A stretch of 64,000 bases of DNA from Caulobacter flavus (GTDB lineage: Bacteria; Pseudomonadota; Alphaproteobacteria; Caulobacterales; Caulobacteraceae), in contig NZ_CP026100.1 in assembly GCF_003722335.1 (NCBI RefSeq), positions 3,322,001 to 3,386,000 of the forward strand, in the 5' to 3' direction. Each line of letters opens with the position of its first letter. The first letter of the stretch is position 1. A program made the position numbers and the translations under genes. The notes under the pieces were generated by a model. That model searched no databases, had not been told where the DNA came from, and was given only the letters and a program-made list of their open reading frames with translations. Below are positions 32,439 through 41,062 of the stretch, piece after piece.

Positions 32439-33539
32439 CTAGGCGAGCAGCGCCGGTTGTTCGGCGGCGGCGGTGCTGACGGCCTCGAAATTGGAGACGG
32501 TCACGCCCAGGAGCCGGATGCCGAGGCGCGCGGGCAGGACGCTAGACACCAGATCGCGGGCCATGCGCCGCAGGGCCGCCGGATCGGTCACGGCGCCGCT
32601 GGCCGAGCGGCTGCGGGTGGCCTGCTGGAAGTCGGCATATTTGACCTTCACCGTCACCGTGCGCCCAAACGCCTGGGCGCGCTGGCACCAGCCATGGACC
32701 TTGTCGGCCAGCGCCTCGACCTCGGCGGTGATGGCCGCCGGGTCGGTCAGGTCGGTCTCGAACGTCGTCTCGCTGCCCGACGATTTGCGCACCCGGTCGG
32801 GATTGACGGGGCGGTGGTCCTCGCCCCGCGCGATGCCGTGGAACCACGGCCCGGACTTGCCGAAATGCTGGGCCAGGAACGCCATCGACTGGCGGCGAAG
32901 GTCATCGCCCGTCTCGATTCCCAGCTTGCGCATCTTGGCCTCGGTGACCGCGCCCACGCCGTGGAAACGGCCCACCGGCAGGCCGGCGACAAAGGCTTCG
33001 CCCTTGCCCGGCGCGACCACGAACTGGCCGTTGGGCTTGTTCTGGTCCGAAGCCAGCTTGGCCAGGAACTTGTTGTAGGAAATCCCCGCAGAGGCCGTCA
33101 GGCCGGTTTCGGCGAGAATCCGGGCGCGGATCTCGCGGGCGGTGTCGCTGGCGGTGGACAGGCCCGCGCGGTTGGCGGTGACATCCAGATAAGCCTCGTC
33201 CAGCGACAGCGGCTCGATGGCGTCGGCATAGTCGGCGAAGATCGCGTGGATCTGGCGCGACACGGCCTTGTAGACCTCGAACCTTGGCGGGGTGAAGACC
33301 AGTTGCGGACACAGGCGCAGGGCGGTGGTCGAGGGCATGGCCGATCGCACCCCGAACTTGCGCGCCTCGTAGCTGGCGGCCGCCACCACGCCGCGTCGCG
33401 CCCCATGGCCAACGGCCAGGGGACGGCCGCGCAAGGCCGGATCATCGCGCTGCTCGACCGACGCGAAGAAGGCGTCCATGTCGATGTGGATGATCTTGCG
33501 TGGGGGCGATCCTGGGTCGGGGCGCGGGTCTCTTGTCAT
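32439..33539 (-). CDS. dinB: DNA polymerase IV
   Basis: A 366-residue Y-family polymerase. The catalytic acidic residues are in IDMDAFFASVEQ and SLDEAYLDVT; the fingers and thumb (YNKFLAKLASDQNKPNGQ, GVGAVTEAKMRKLG) and little finger are intact. It carries out error-prone translesion synthesis. A LexA box lies 37 bases upstream of its start, so it is SOS-induced. The C-terminus ends AAAEQPALLA without an obvious QLxLF clamp motif. Confidence 0.95.
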   Translation of the reverse strand: MTRDPRPDPGSPPRKIIHIDMDAFFASVEQRDDPALRGRPLAVGHGARRGVVAAASYEARKFGVRSAMPSTTALRLCPQLVFTPPRFEVYKAVSRQIHAIFADYADAIEPLSLDEAYLDVTANRAGLSTASDTAREIRARILAETGLTASAGISYNKFLAKLASDQNKPNGQFVVAPGKGEAFVAGLPVGRFHGVGAVTEAKMRKLGIETGDDLRRQSMAFLAQHFGKSGPWFHGIARGEDHRPVNPDRVRKSSGSETTFETDLTDPAAITAEVEALADKVHGWCQRAQAFGRTVTVKVKYADFQQATRSRSASGAVTDPAALRRMARDLVSSVLPARLGIRLLGVTVSNFEAVSTAAAEQPALLA

Positions 33540-33575
33540 CGCGACTCCGTCCTACCACGCCCTTGGATGGCGCGC

Positions 33576-33590
33576 GAACGGAACGTGAAC
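33576..33590 (-). promoter_or_regulatory. LexA (SOS) box of dinB
   Basis: GAAC-GGAACGT-GAAC on the plus strand, i.e. GTTC-N7-GTTC towards dinB: a perfect alphaproteobacterial LexA site 37 bases before the dinB start. It touches the 3' end of the next gene. Confidence 0.85.
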
Positions 33591-33916
33591 TAACCGCTCC
33601 CCTGGTCGGCGTGCCACGCCGCATAGGGCGTATTGCGAACCAGGCGCCGGTTGAAGTCCTGGGCGCCGTCGTCCCGCCAGACCGGGCCGCGCTCGCCCAG
33701 TCCGACCTTGGCGGCGTCGACCTGGGCGCGGGCGCTGGCTAGGGCCATGGGATCCTCGGCGGCGAGCGCCGCGCGGACCGCGCGCCGGGCGGCCATCAAG
33801 GCGTTGACCAGGGCTTGTCGAGCCACGGGCGAAAGATGGGGATTGGCCGCCCGCCACAGGCGGCCGCGCACGACGATGTAGCGGCCGTCCGGCGTGGTCA
33901 GGGCGGGCGATCTCAT
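33590..33916 (-). CDS. Hypothetical protein, 108 aa, coupled to xthA
   Basis: The protein starts RSPALTTPDGRYIVVRGRLWRAANP and continues as a helical Ala/Arg-rich region, ending RLVRNTPYAAWHADQGSG. I recall conserved alphaproteobacterial small proteins with this RYIVVRGRLWRA start, function unknown. Its ATG overlaps the exonuclease stop, so it is made from the xthA transcript. Confidence 0.75.
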   Translation of the reverse strand: MRSPALTTPDGRYIVVRGRLWRAANPHLSPVARQALVNALMAARRAVRAALAAEDPMALASARAQVDAAKVGLGERGPVWRDDGAQDFNRRLVRNTPYAAWHADQGSG

Positions 33917-34686
33917 CGGTCCAGCACGATCCAGGCCGGTGCGTGGTCGCTGGCGTGCGCCTCGCCGCGCACCCAGCGGTCGACGCCAGCGTCGACGAGC
34001 TGGCCGGCCAGGTCGGGGGAGACGAGAAGATGATCGATGCGCAGGCCTTTGTCGCGCGGCCAGCGCTCGCGCAGATACGACCAGAAGGTCCAAGGGGCGG
34101 CGTCGGGATGGACGGCGCGCAGGGCGTCGGTCCAGCCTTGCTCCAGCAGCCGCTGGAAGGCCGCGCGCGCCTGCGGGGCGAGCAGGGCGTCGCCGGCCCA
34201 GGAATGGTTGGCGTAGAGGTCAGCTTCGGTGGGAACGACATTGTAGTCGCCAGCCAGCACCACCGGCGCGCCGCTGGCCAGCAGGTCCTGGGCGTGGGCC
34301 AGCAGCGCCTCGAACCAGGCCAGCTTGTAGGCGAACTTGGGCCCGGGCTTGGGATTGCCGTTGGGCAGATAGAGACAGCCGACCAGGACGCCCTCCACCG
34401 CCGCCTCGATATAGCGGGCCTGGCTGGGATCGGGGTCGCCCGGCAACTGGCTGCGCGTCAGGATCGGCTCGGCGCCACGGGCCAGGATCGCCACCCCGTT
34501 CCAGGACCGCTGGCCGCGCCAGACGGCCTGGTAGCCCAGCTGCGCCAGGGGCTCGGCGGGGAACCGGCCTTGCTCGGCCTTCAGTTCCTGCAGGCAGACG
34601 ACGTCCGGTTCTTCCTGGGCCAGCCAGTCGAGGAGCGGATCGAACCGGCTGACGACATTGTTGACGTTGTAGGTGGCGATCCTCAC
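33913..34686 (-). CDS. xthA: Exodeoxyribonuclease III family AP endonuclease
   Basis: A 257-residue EEP-family nuclease. The metal-binding and catalytic motifs are intact: ATYNVNNV, QELKAEQG (Glu), PNGNP, GDYNVVPTEADLY and the final ASDHAPAW (Asp-His). It cuts at abasic sites and trims 3' ends in base-excision repair. The start at 34686 fits the family N-terminus. It belongs to the local repair block with dinB and alkB. Confidence 0.93.
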   Translation of the reverse strand: MRIATYNVNNVVSRFDPLLDWLAQEEPDVVCLQELKAEQGRFPAEPLAQLGYQAVWRGQRSWNGVAILARGAEPILTRSQLPGDPDPSQARYIEAAVEGVLVGCLYLPNGNPKPGPKFAYKLAWFEALLAHAQDLLASGAPVVLAGDYNVVPTEADLYANHSWAGDALLAPQARAAFQRLLEQGWTDALRAVHPDAAPWTFWSYLRERWPRDKGLRIDHLLVSPDLAGQLVDAGVDRWVRGEAHASDHAPAWIVLDR

Positions 34687-34698
34687 CGGCGGCCGGCC

Positions 34699-34893
34699 CT
34701 AGTCGGCGACGCCGCCGCGCAGCGGATCCTCGCCTGTCAGGCCCTCGATGTGCTCGCGCTGGGCGATCACGCCCTGGCGCTGGGCGGCTGCGGTGTCCGC
34801 GCCAGGCCCGTCCTTGCCTGTCGCGGCCTTGTCGCGCGGCGCGAGGGACTTCGACTTCGGATCGGTCGGGGGACGGGCGGGGGGCTGGGACAT
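34699..34893 (-). CDS. Small acidic/basic hypothetical protein, 64 aa
   Basis: The protein (SQPPARPPTDPKSKSLAPRDK, then a GADTAAAQRQGVIAQREHIEG region) looks intrinsically disordered and resembles small stress-associated proteins. GGAGAAG stands ahead of the ATG at 34893. It lies 12 bases upstream of xthA and may be in its transcript. Confidence 0.6.
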   Translation of the reverse strand: MSQPPARPPTDPKSKSLAPRDKAATGKDGPGADTAAAQRQGVIAQREHIEGLTGEDPLRGGVAD

Positions 34894-35004
34894 GGGCGCT
34901 TCTCCTGGCCAACCAACACCCTGGCGGCGGGCCCGGTTGCCAGGGGCGGGGAGGGAACCTCGCCGCCAGGTCGCGGATTCGATCCGGGACAGGAGGAATA
35001 AGCC

Positions 35005-35187
35005 ATGTCCAAACGTGAACTGATCGAGCCCACGCCTGGCGACAAGCGCTACGTCCGACGCGACGACGAAGGGCGCTTTACCGAGGCGGTCGATGTCGGC
35101 AGGTCCCTGGCCGCCGACCAGCGTCGTCATTCCAGCCACGACGCCGGCCAAGGCCAGGGCGACAAAGGCGATCGCCAGAAAGATTGA
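35005..35187 (+). CDS. Small conserved stress-type protein, 60 aa
   Basis: The N-terminus MSKRELIEPTPGDKRYVRRD is a conserved start of a widespread short alphaproteobacterial protein of unknown function, hydrophilic and likely disordered. AGGAGG precedes the ATG at an ideal distance. A GGAAC sequence at 34954 lacks a matching -10, so EcfG control is unproven. Confidence 0.75.
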   Translation: MSKRELIEPTPGDKRYVRRDDEGRFTEAVDVGRSLAADQRRHSSHDAGQGQGDKGDRQKD

Positions 35188-35255
35188 GCGCGCGCGCCCG
35201 TCAGGGCTGGGGCGAAGGGAGGAGCCGAAGCGGCGGCGTCGCGTCCTGGGCGCTG

Positions 35256-35280
35256 GGAACAAGCTTTGCCAAACCGCGTT
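35256..35280 (+). promoter_or_regulatory. EcfG/sigma-T type promoter of small RNA copy B
   Basis: GGAAC-N16-CGTT, perfect consensus. Seven bases after the -10 the conserved hairpin GGTCAAATCCCCTTTGAC starts, exactly as at copy A. Confidence 0.8.
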
Positions 35281-35287
35281 AGCCTTT

Positions 35288-35348
35288 GGTCAAATCCCCT
35301 TTGACGATCTACCAGGTCCCGGCCAGCCGTCCCCACCGCCGGGACCTG
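35288..35348 (+). ncRNA. Structured small RNA, copy B, leader of the HisKA_2 kinase region
   Basis: The RNA begins with GGTCAAATCCCCTTTGAC (stem GTCAAA/TTTGAC, loop TCCCC), identical to copy A over 18 bases, then an 11-bp stem CAGGTCCCGGC/GCCGGGACCTG (35313-35323 with 35338-35348) whose loop carries CCCC. Unlike copy A there is no T-run after the second stem, so some transcripts may read through into the kinase gene at 35433. No coding sequence explains this conservation. A regulatory RNA induced by general stress is the simplest reading. Confidence 0.7.
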
Positions 35349-35432
35349 ACGTCCCTCGAGTTATCGGCGCCGCCCCCGATGATCCGCTTGAGGGGCTGGT
35401 GGGGGTGGCCATCACGTGGTCAGGTCGCCAAC

Positions 35433-36440
35433 ATGCAACTGGCAAGCGCGTTTACCTGGTCGGACCCGCTGCGCAAGGCGCCCGTGGCGATCCGCTATAT
35501 CATCGCCACGGTGACGATCCTGGCCTTCTTCGCGCTTCGCACGCTGGTGGGCGGCTGGCTCGGCGGCTATCCTTTCCTCCTGTTCTTCCCGGCCATCATC
35601 CTGATCTCGGTGTTTCTTGATCGGGGCACCGGCGTCTATGCGGTCGTGCTGAGCGCGCTCCTGGCCTGGTACTTCTTTATTCCCACGTTCAATTCATTCG
35701 CCATGCCGCAGCTGGAGGACGCGGTTCCTCTTGCTCTCTATGTTCTGGTGGCGCTGTTTGTGGCCTTCGTCATCGAAGCCCTGCGTGGCACGGCCGAACG
35801 ACTTGTCCACACCGCCGAAAAGCTTGAGCGAACCAACGAGATCAATCGCCTGCTGCTGGTGGACGTCAACCACAGGGTCAAGAACCATCTGACCTCCGTC
35901 GCCAGCCTGCTGCGGCTTTCGGTCCGTCAGGTGGACGAGCCGCGGGCTCGGCAAGCCATCGAGAACGCCGTCGGTCGCATCAACGTGCTTGGCCAGGTCT
36001 ATGCGAGGCTGCATCTGGGCGAGCGCGCTACGGTCGTTCATTCGCGCGATTTCATCGTCTCGCTCTGCGATGACTTGCGCGCCAGCGTCCTGGGCGTCCG
36101 CCCGATCGCGCTGCGGGTCAAGGCCGCCGACGTCGCCTTGAGCTCGCTCCAGGCCGTTCCGATCGGCCTGATCATCAACGAACTGGTCGAGAACGCCTTG
36201 AAGTACGCCTTTCCAGGCGAGCGCAACGGGGACATCTGCGTGACCTTCGAGGCGGTCGGCGATGACCTGGTGCTCACGGTTCACGATGACGGGGTCGGTT
36301 ACGCGGGGGCAAGCAAGCCGGGCGGCGGCACGCGGATCATCGGTTCGTTGGTGCAGCAGTTGGGCGGGCGTCTGGACCGCGACACCGCGTCCGGGACTCA
36401 GGTCTGCGTGACCCTGCCGCGCGCGCCGCCGGAGGAATGA
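35433..36440 (+). CDS. HisKA_2-type sensor histidine kinase with DUF4118 membrane domain
   Basis: A 335-residue kinase. Four membrane helices of the DUF4118 type occupy about residues 20-115 (GYPFLLFFPAIILISVFLDRG, AVVLSALLAWYFF), then a HisKA_2 domain with VNHRVKNHLTSVASLL, phosphoacceptor His 147, and an HATPase domain with INELVENALKYAFPG and HDDGVGY. HisKA_2/HWE kinases commonly feed the PhyR-NepR-EcfG stress pathway. The ATG at 35433 is chosen; longer forms from 35286 would overlap the small RNA. The EcfG-type promoter upstream suggests feedback. Confidence 0.85.
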   Translation: MQLASAFTWSDPLRKAPVAIRYIIATVTILAFFALRTLVGGWLGGYPFLLFFPAIILISVFLDRGTGVYAVVLSALLAWYFFIPTFNSFAMPQLEDAVPLALYVLVALFVAFVIEALRGTAERLVHTAEKLERTNEINRLLLVDVNHRVKNHLTSVASLLRLSVRQVDEPRARQAIENAVGRINVLGQVYARLHLGERATVVHSRDFIVSLCDDLRASVLGVRPIALRVKAADVALSSLQAVPIGLIINELVENALKYAFPGERNGDICVTFEAVGDDLVLTVHDDGVGYAGASKPGGGTRIIGSLVQQLGGRLDRDTASGTQVCVTLPRAPPEE

Positions 36441-36476
36441 CGAAAGGGCGGCGCGCCGTCTTCGTCGGTCGTTTTT
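36439..36476 (+). terminator. Intrinsic terminator of the kinase gene
   Basis: GACGAA, a GC-rich middle (GGGCGGC/GCCGTC) and TTCGTC form an interrupted stem, followed by GTTTTT at 36471-36476, directly after the kinase stop. Confidence 0.6.
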
Positions 36477-36494
36477 CGGATGCCGCGCTCGCGG

Positions 36495-36686
36495 CTAGGG
36501 CAGGGAACGGCCGTCGGGGTCAACGACAAAGAGCCGTAGGTCGCCGGCGAAGACCTCCAGTCGCTGGCAGCCGCCATGGGCGGCCAGGAGCCTCTCCATG
36601 ACCCCTTGAACATCCCGCGCGGAAGGGGCCTGCGCCGCCTGGCGGGGCAGGCTTTCGTCGCGATAGTAGACCAGAAGCCGATACAC
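36495..36686 (-). CDS. Small hypothetical protein, 63 aa
   Basis: Starts GTG at 36686 with GGA eight bases ahead. The product YRLLVYYRDESLPRQAAQAPSA followed by a helix and LEVFAGDLRLFVVDPDG reads like a compact beta-alpha-beta protein. No family known to me. It is convergent to the kinase gene. Confidence 0.55.
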   Translation of the reverse strand: MYRLLVYYRDESLPRQAAQAPSARDVQGVMERLLAAHGGCQRLEVFAGDLRLFVVDPDGRSLP

Positions 36687-36946
36687 GCAGAGTTCCTAGC
36701 CATGGCCGGGCGTCCATACCGATGGCCCGACACCGCTTCAGCGGCCGACGATGGCCGATGTTCCAGGCGCGGCCATGGCGGGGCCGCCTGCCGCGATGAA
36801 CGCGACGCTTGCGAGCCTTGGCCGGCCCTTGGCGGCCCTGGGCGGCGAGTCGTCCACCGAATTTTGAAGCGCCACGCTTGGCGATGCTCGTGAGGAATCA
36901 CGATCCAGGCCTAGGCTCGGCTCAACGAGCAAACGGGAGCGGGCTG

Positions 36947-37276
36947 ATGGCGATCGAGGACGCGTGCGTGATCGACGGGGTGCGGTTCATGAGCGTCTAC
37001 CATCACGATGGCCGGTTCATGCGTGGGGCTGGGACGTTCGCGTTCTGCCGGCGTGACGCCGACGGCGGGCGCACGGTGTTCTGCCTCGATGCGGCCCAGG
37101 ACATCAGCCGGGTCGCCCTGCCGGGGCATCGCGCCTGGGCCTACGCGGTGACGCAAGGGATGAACGAGCTCCTGGTGGTGTTTGGCGAAAGACTCGATGC
37201 AACAGCGTTGCCATCGCTGCGCTATGACCTGGCCATCGACGAGCGCACGCCCCAAGAGGCGTTGGCGGCGGCCTAA
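36947..37276 (+). CDS. Hypothetical protein, 109 aa
   Basis: Start at ATG 36947 with GGGAGC ahead. The product (AIEDACVIDGVRFMSVYHHDG, CRRDADGGRTVFCLDA, then GERLDATALPSLRYDLAIDE) looks like a soluble beta-rich protein; two Cys are present. No known domain. It is convergent to alkB with only 6 bases between. Confidence 0.65.
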   Translation: MAIEDACVIDGVRFMSVYHHDGRFMRGAGTFAFCRRDADGGRTVFCLDAAQDISRVALPGHRAWAYAVTQGMNELLVVFGERLDATALPSLRYDLAIDERTPQEALAAA

Positions 37277-37282
37277 ACCGCC

Positions 37283-37894
37283 TCACGCCCCGACCGGGCG
37301 CCTGAAGGTTCGGAAGGTCACCGAAAAGCGCAGGGCCTCCACCGGTGGGATCGAGTGCTCCCAGTCGTCTCGGGCCGGGCCGGTCAGGACATAGGCCGAG
37401 CGCGGGGCTGGCCGCATCGTCACCCGCTCGAACCGGCCGCCGGCCCGGCGGCGCAGGCGGAAGGGACAGCTCGACAGCAGGGAGACGCCGGCCACGATGT
37501 CGAACTGCGGCCGGTCGCGGTGCCAGCCGATGCCCGCGCCGGGCGCGTACTCCAGGACCAGCACCTGGCGGAAGTCCTCCGGCGCACGGCCGGCCAGGCT
37601 CGCGACCTTGGCCCGCAGCGGCAGCAGAAAGGCGGGGATCGGCTCGACCTCTTCGAGCACCTGGCGGGCGAAGTCGTAGGCATAGCCGAACGAGACCACG
37701 CGGCGATTTCCCTCGTAGCCGTGGAACTGGAAGGGCTGGAAGGGCAGGGCGCAGATGGCGGCCACGAGCGCGGCCTCCTCGTCCGCATCGATCAGATCGG
37801 GCTGGTAGGCCAGACCTTGCGGCAGGCCCGTCGCCGGCGCGGGGCGCGGCGCGTCAGCCATGGCGAAGAGATCGGGCTGGTGGGTCATCGGCAT
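37283..37894 (-). CDS. alkB: AlkB-type 2-oxoglutarate/iron dioxygenase
   Basis: A 203-residue dioxygenase of the AlkB family. Iron ligands are His and Asp in GIGWHRDRPQF and His in WEHSIPP; the 2-oxoglutarate-binding Arg is in RFSVTFRTFR. The substrate-recognition lid GNRRVVSFGYAYDF is like that of bacterial group-1 AlkB. It removes methyl groups from alkylated bases by oxidation. It follows the dnaE2 stop by 3 bases in the same direction and may be read through from imuA-imuB-dnaE2. Confidence 0.88.
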   Translation of the reverse strand: MPMTHQPDLFAMADAPRPAPATGLPQGLAYQPDLIDADEEAALVAAICALPFQPFQFHGYEGNRRVVSFGYAYDFARQVLEEVEPIPAFLLPLRAKVASLAGRAPEDFRQVLVLEYAPGAGIGWHRDRPQFDIVAGVSLLSSCPFRLRRRAGGRFERVTMRPAPRSAYVLTGPARDDWEHSIPPVEALRFSVTFRTFRRPVGA

Positions 37895-37897
37895 CCT

Positions 37898-40800
37898 TCA
37901 GCAAAAGTTTCGGCTGCGACGGGCCCAGCCCAGGTCGCCTGGCGCGGCGCCGCGATCCTGCAGGGTCGCCAGGACGTCGCTGAGGTCGTGGAGCTGATGG
38001 GCCACCAGGTGCACCACCTCGCCCTCGCGCTGGATGCGGCCCTCCACGCCGATCAGGTGGGCGCCCAGGGCGATGCGCCGCTGCTTTTCGTAGAGGGTCT
38101 TCCAGATCACCAGGTTGGACGCCCCCGTCTCGTCCTCGATGGTCATGAAGAGGACCCCCTTGGCCGTGCCGGGCATCTGACGCACCAAGACGAGGCCCGC
38201 GGTGCGCACCCGCCGCCCGTCGCGCGCCGTGCTGGCCTGGCGGCAGGAGGTAAAGCCCTTAGCCTCAAGGGTCTCGCGCAACAGAGCCAGGGGATGACGA
38301 CGCAGGGACAGGCCCACGTGGCCATAGTCCTCGACGATCTCGCGCCCCTCGGTCATCGGCTTGAGCCTGGGCGGCGGCTCGTTGAGTTCGGCCGCGCCGG
38401 CCTGCTCGAAGAGCGGCAGGGCGTCGTCGCGAAGGCCCTTGATCGCCCAGCCCGCCTCGCGCCGGCCAAGGCCCAGGGTCGGGCGGAAAGCGTCGGCCTC
38501 GGCCAGGCGCGACAAAGCCCCGGTCCCCACGCCCGCCCGGCGCCAGAGATCGTCGATCGCGCGGTAGGGCGCCTCGGCGCGGGCCAGGACCACGCGGGCG
38601 GCGTCGGCCTCGGCCAGCTTGCCCACCATCCGAAGGCCCAGCCGCACGGCCAGGGCGCCGTTGGCCGTCTCCTCCAGCGTGCAGTCCCAGCGCGAGGCGT
38701 TGACGCAGATGGGCCGCACCTCCACCCCGTGCTCGATGGCGTCGCGGACGATCTGGGCCGGCTGGTAAAAGCCCATCGGCTGGCTGTTGAGCAGGGCCGC
38801 GCAGAAGACCTCGGGATGGTGGCATTTGAGCCAGGAGGAGGCGTAGGCCAGGAGGGCGAAGCTGGCCGCGTGGCTTTCGGGAAAGCCGTAGGAGCCAAAC
38901 CCCTCAAGCTGGCTGAAGGTCTGTTCGGCGAACGCCTGCGGGTAGCCGCGCGCGACCATGCCGCCGACCAGCTTGTCCTTGAAGTGGCTGACCCCGCCGG
39001 TGAACTTGAAGGTGGCCATGGCCCGGCGCAGCTGGTCGGCCTCGCCGGGGGAAAAGCCCGCGCACTCGATGGCCACCCGCATGGCCTGCTCCTGAAAGAG
39101 CGGCACGCCCAGGGTCTTGCCCAGCACCGCCTCGAGCTCCGGCCGTGGATAGGTCACCTTCTCCTTGCCCTCGCGCCGGCGCAGATACGGATGGACCATG
39201 TCGCCCTGGATGGGGCCTGGCCGCACGATCGCCACCTCGATGACCAGGTCGTAGAAGCTGCGCGGCTTGAGCCTGGGCAGCATGGCCATCTGCGCCCGGC
39301 TTTCGATCTGGAAGACGCCCAGGGTGTCGGCCTTGCGGATCATCGCATAGGTGCGCGGATCTTCAGGCGGGATGGTGGCCAGGTCGAGCGCAATTCCCTT
39401 GTGGTCGGCCAGGAGATCCAGGCCGCGCTTGAGGCAGGTCAGCATGCCCAGGGCCAGCACATCGACCTTCATGAACTTCAGCGCGTCGATGTCGTCCTTG
39501 TCCCACTCGATGATCTGGCGATCGTCCATGCGCGCCGGCTCGATCGGCACGAGCTCGTCGAGCCGGTCGTGGGTCAGGACAAAGCCGCCCGGGTGTTGGG
39601 AGAAGTGGCGCGGGGTGTTGAGGAGCTGCCGGGCCAGCTCCAGGGTCAGGCGCAGGCGCCGGTCGGAGAGATCAAGGCCCATCTCGCGCGCGTGCTTTTC
39701 CTCGATCTCCTCGCGGCTGAAGCTCCAGACCTGGCTGGAAAGGCCCTTGGTCATGTCCTCGGGCAGGCCCAGCACCTTGCCGACATCGCGCACCGCGCCG
39801 CGCGGCCGAAAGCGCTGGACGACCGCGACCAGGGCGCTGCGGTGGCGGCCGTAGGTTTCGAAGATCCACTGCATGACGCTTTCGCGCCGGGCGTGCTCGA
39901 AATCGACGTCGATGTCGGGCGGCTCGTCGCGCTCGGCGCTGACGAAGCGCTCGAACAAGAGATCGTTGCGCTCGGGGTCGATGCTGGTGACGCCCAGCAC
40001 GTAGCAGACCGCCGAATTGGCCGCCGAGCCGCGGCCCTGGCAGAGGATGTCCTGGCTCTTGGCGTAGGCGACGATGGAATTGACGGTCAGGAAATAGGGG
40101 GCGTAGCCGAGCTGGCCGATCAAGCCGAGCTCATGCAGCAGGACCTTGCGCACCCGCGCCGGCACGCCGTCGGGGAAGCGCTGGGCGGCCCCCGCCCAGG
40201 TCAGGCGCTCCAAGGTCTGCTGGGCCGTTTCGCCTTGGGCCACCACCTCGCGGGGATACTGATAGCTAAGCTCGGACAGGCAGAAGGTGGCGCGCCGGGC
40301 GATGGCGAGCGAGGCGGCGATGGCGCCGGCATGGCGAGGGAAGAGGCGGCCGATCTCCGCGGGCGCCTTCAGGTAGCGGTCGGCGTGGCGATCGCGCCGG
40401 AAGCCGACGTCGTCGATGGCGGTGTTCTCGCGGATGCAGGTGACCACGTCCTGCAGCAGCCGGCGGTCCTTGTCGTGGAACAGCACCCGGTTGGTGACCA
40501 CGGGCGTTACCCCGGCCTCGGTGGCAAGGCGCTCCAGCGCGTAGAGCCGCAGCGCGTCGCCGGGGCGGCGGCGCAGGGTCAGGGCCAGGTGGGCGTCGGG
40601 GCCGAAGATCGCCGCCAGGCGCGCCAGTCGCCGGGCGCAAAGATCGTCGGCGGCGTCGGGGGCCAGCACACCGATCAGACCTTCGGCGTGGGCGGCGAGG
40701 TCTTCCAGATCCAGGTCGCACTCGCTCTTGCCGGCGCGGGCCTTGCCCAGGGACAACAGCCGGCAGAGGCGACCATAGGCGGCCCGGTCGGTGGGATAGA

Positions 40801-41062
40801 CCAGCACCGTCATGCCGCATCGCAGGACCAGCTCGCAGCCGATGATCAGCCGCACGCCGGTGGCCTTGGCGGCGATGTGGGCGCGAACCAGGCCCGCCAG
40901 GCTGTTGCGGTCGCAGATCGCCAGGGCCCGATAGCCCAGGCGCTGGGCCTCGTCGAAGAGCTCGCCGGGCGAGGACGCCCCGCGCAGCAATGAAAAGTGC
41001 GAGGCGCACTGCAGCTCGACATAGTCGCCCAGGTCGTCAGGAGCTTGCGGGGCGGCGCTCAC
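37898..41062 (-). CDS. dnaE2: Error-prone DNA polymerase DnaE2 (ImuC)
   Basis: A 1054-residue C-family polymerase. The N-terminal PHP domain ([31 protein letters not shown]) and the polymerase core with catalytic acidic residues in [14 protein letters not shown] and [19 protein letters not shown] are complete; the C-terminal OB region ends at TGASNLVIW. DnaE2 extends past lesions in the ImuABC mutasome and is the main source of damage-induced mutations in Caulobacter. The GTG start at 41062 overlaps the imuB stop (GTGA). Confidence 0.95.
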   Translation of the reverse strand: MSAAPQAPDDLGDYVELQCASHFSLLRGASSPGELFDEAQRLGYRALAICDRNSLAGLVRAHIAAKATGVRLIIGCELVLRCGMTVLVYPTDRAAYGRLCRLLSLGKARAGKSECDLDLEDLAAHAEGLIGVLAPDAADDLCARRLARLAAIFGPDAHLALTLRRRPGDALRLYALERLATEAGVTPVVTNRVLFHDKDRRLLQDVVTCIRENTAIDDVGFRRDRHADRYLKAPAEIGRLFPRHAGAIAASLAIARRATFCLSELSYQYPREVVAQGETAQQTLERLTWAGAAQRFPDGVPARVRKVLLHELGLIGQLGYAPYFLTVNSIVAYAKSQDILCQGRGSAANSAVCYVLGVTSIDPERNDLLFERFVSAERDEPPDIDVDFEHARRESVMQWIFETYGRHRSALVAVVQRFRPRGAVRDVGKVLGLPEDMTKGLSSQVWSFSREEIEEKHAREMGLDLSDRRLRLTLELARQLLNTPRHFSQHPGGFVLTHDRLDELVPIEPARMDDRQIIEWDKDDIDALKFMKVDVLALGMLTCLKRGLDLLADHKGIALDLATIPPEDPRTYAMIRKADTLGVFQIESRAQMAMLPRLKPRSFYDLVIEVAIVRPGPIQGDMVHPYLRRREGKEKVTYPRPELEAVLGKTLGVPLFQEQAMRVAIECAGFSPGEADQLRRAMATFKFTGGVSHFKDKLVGGMVARGYPQAFAEQTFSQLEGFGSYGFPESHAASFALLAYASSWLKCHHPEVFCAALLNSQPMGFYQPAQIVRDAIEHGVEVRPICVNASRWDCTLEETANGALAVRLGLRMVGKLAEADAARVVLARAEAPYRAIDDLWRRAGVGTGALSRLAEADAFRPTLGLGRREAGWAIKGLRDDALPLFEQAGAAELNEPPPRLKPMTEGREIVEDYGHVGLSLRRHPLALLRETLEAKGFTSCRQASTARDGRRVRTAGLVLVRQMPGTAKGVLFMTIEDETGASNLVIWKTLYEKQRRIALGAHLIGVEGRIQREGEVVHLVAHQLHDLSDVLATLQDRGAAPGDLGWARRSRNFC

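Noticed and set aside
34954..34979. GGAAC before the gene at 35005 as an EcfG promoter
   Set aside because: The bases at the -10 position read GATT, two mismatches at the right spacing.
35286..35432. Longer N-terminus for the HisKA_2 kinase
   Set aside because: It would translate the structured RNA and adds no membrane or domain sequence; ATG 35433 gives the family N-terminus.
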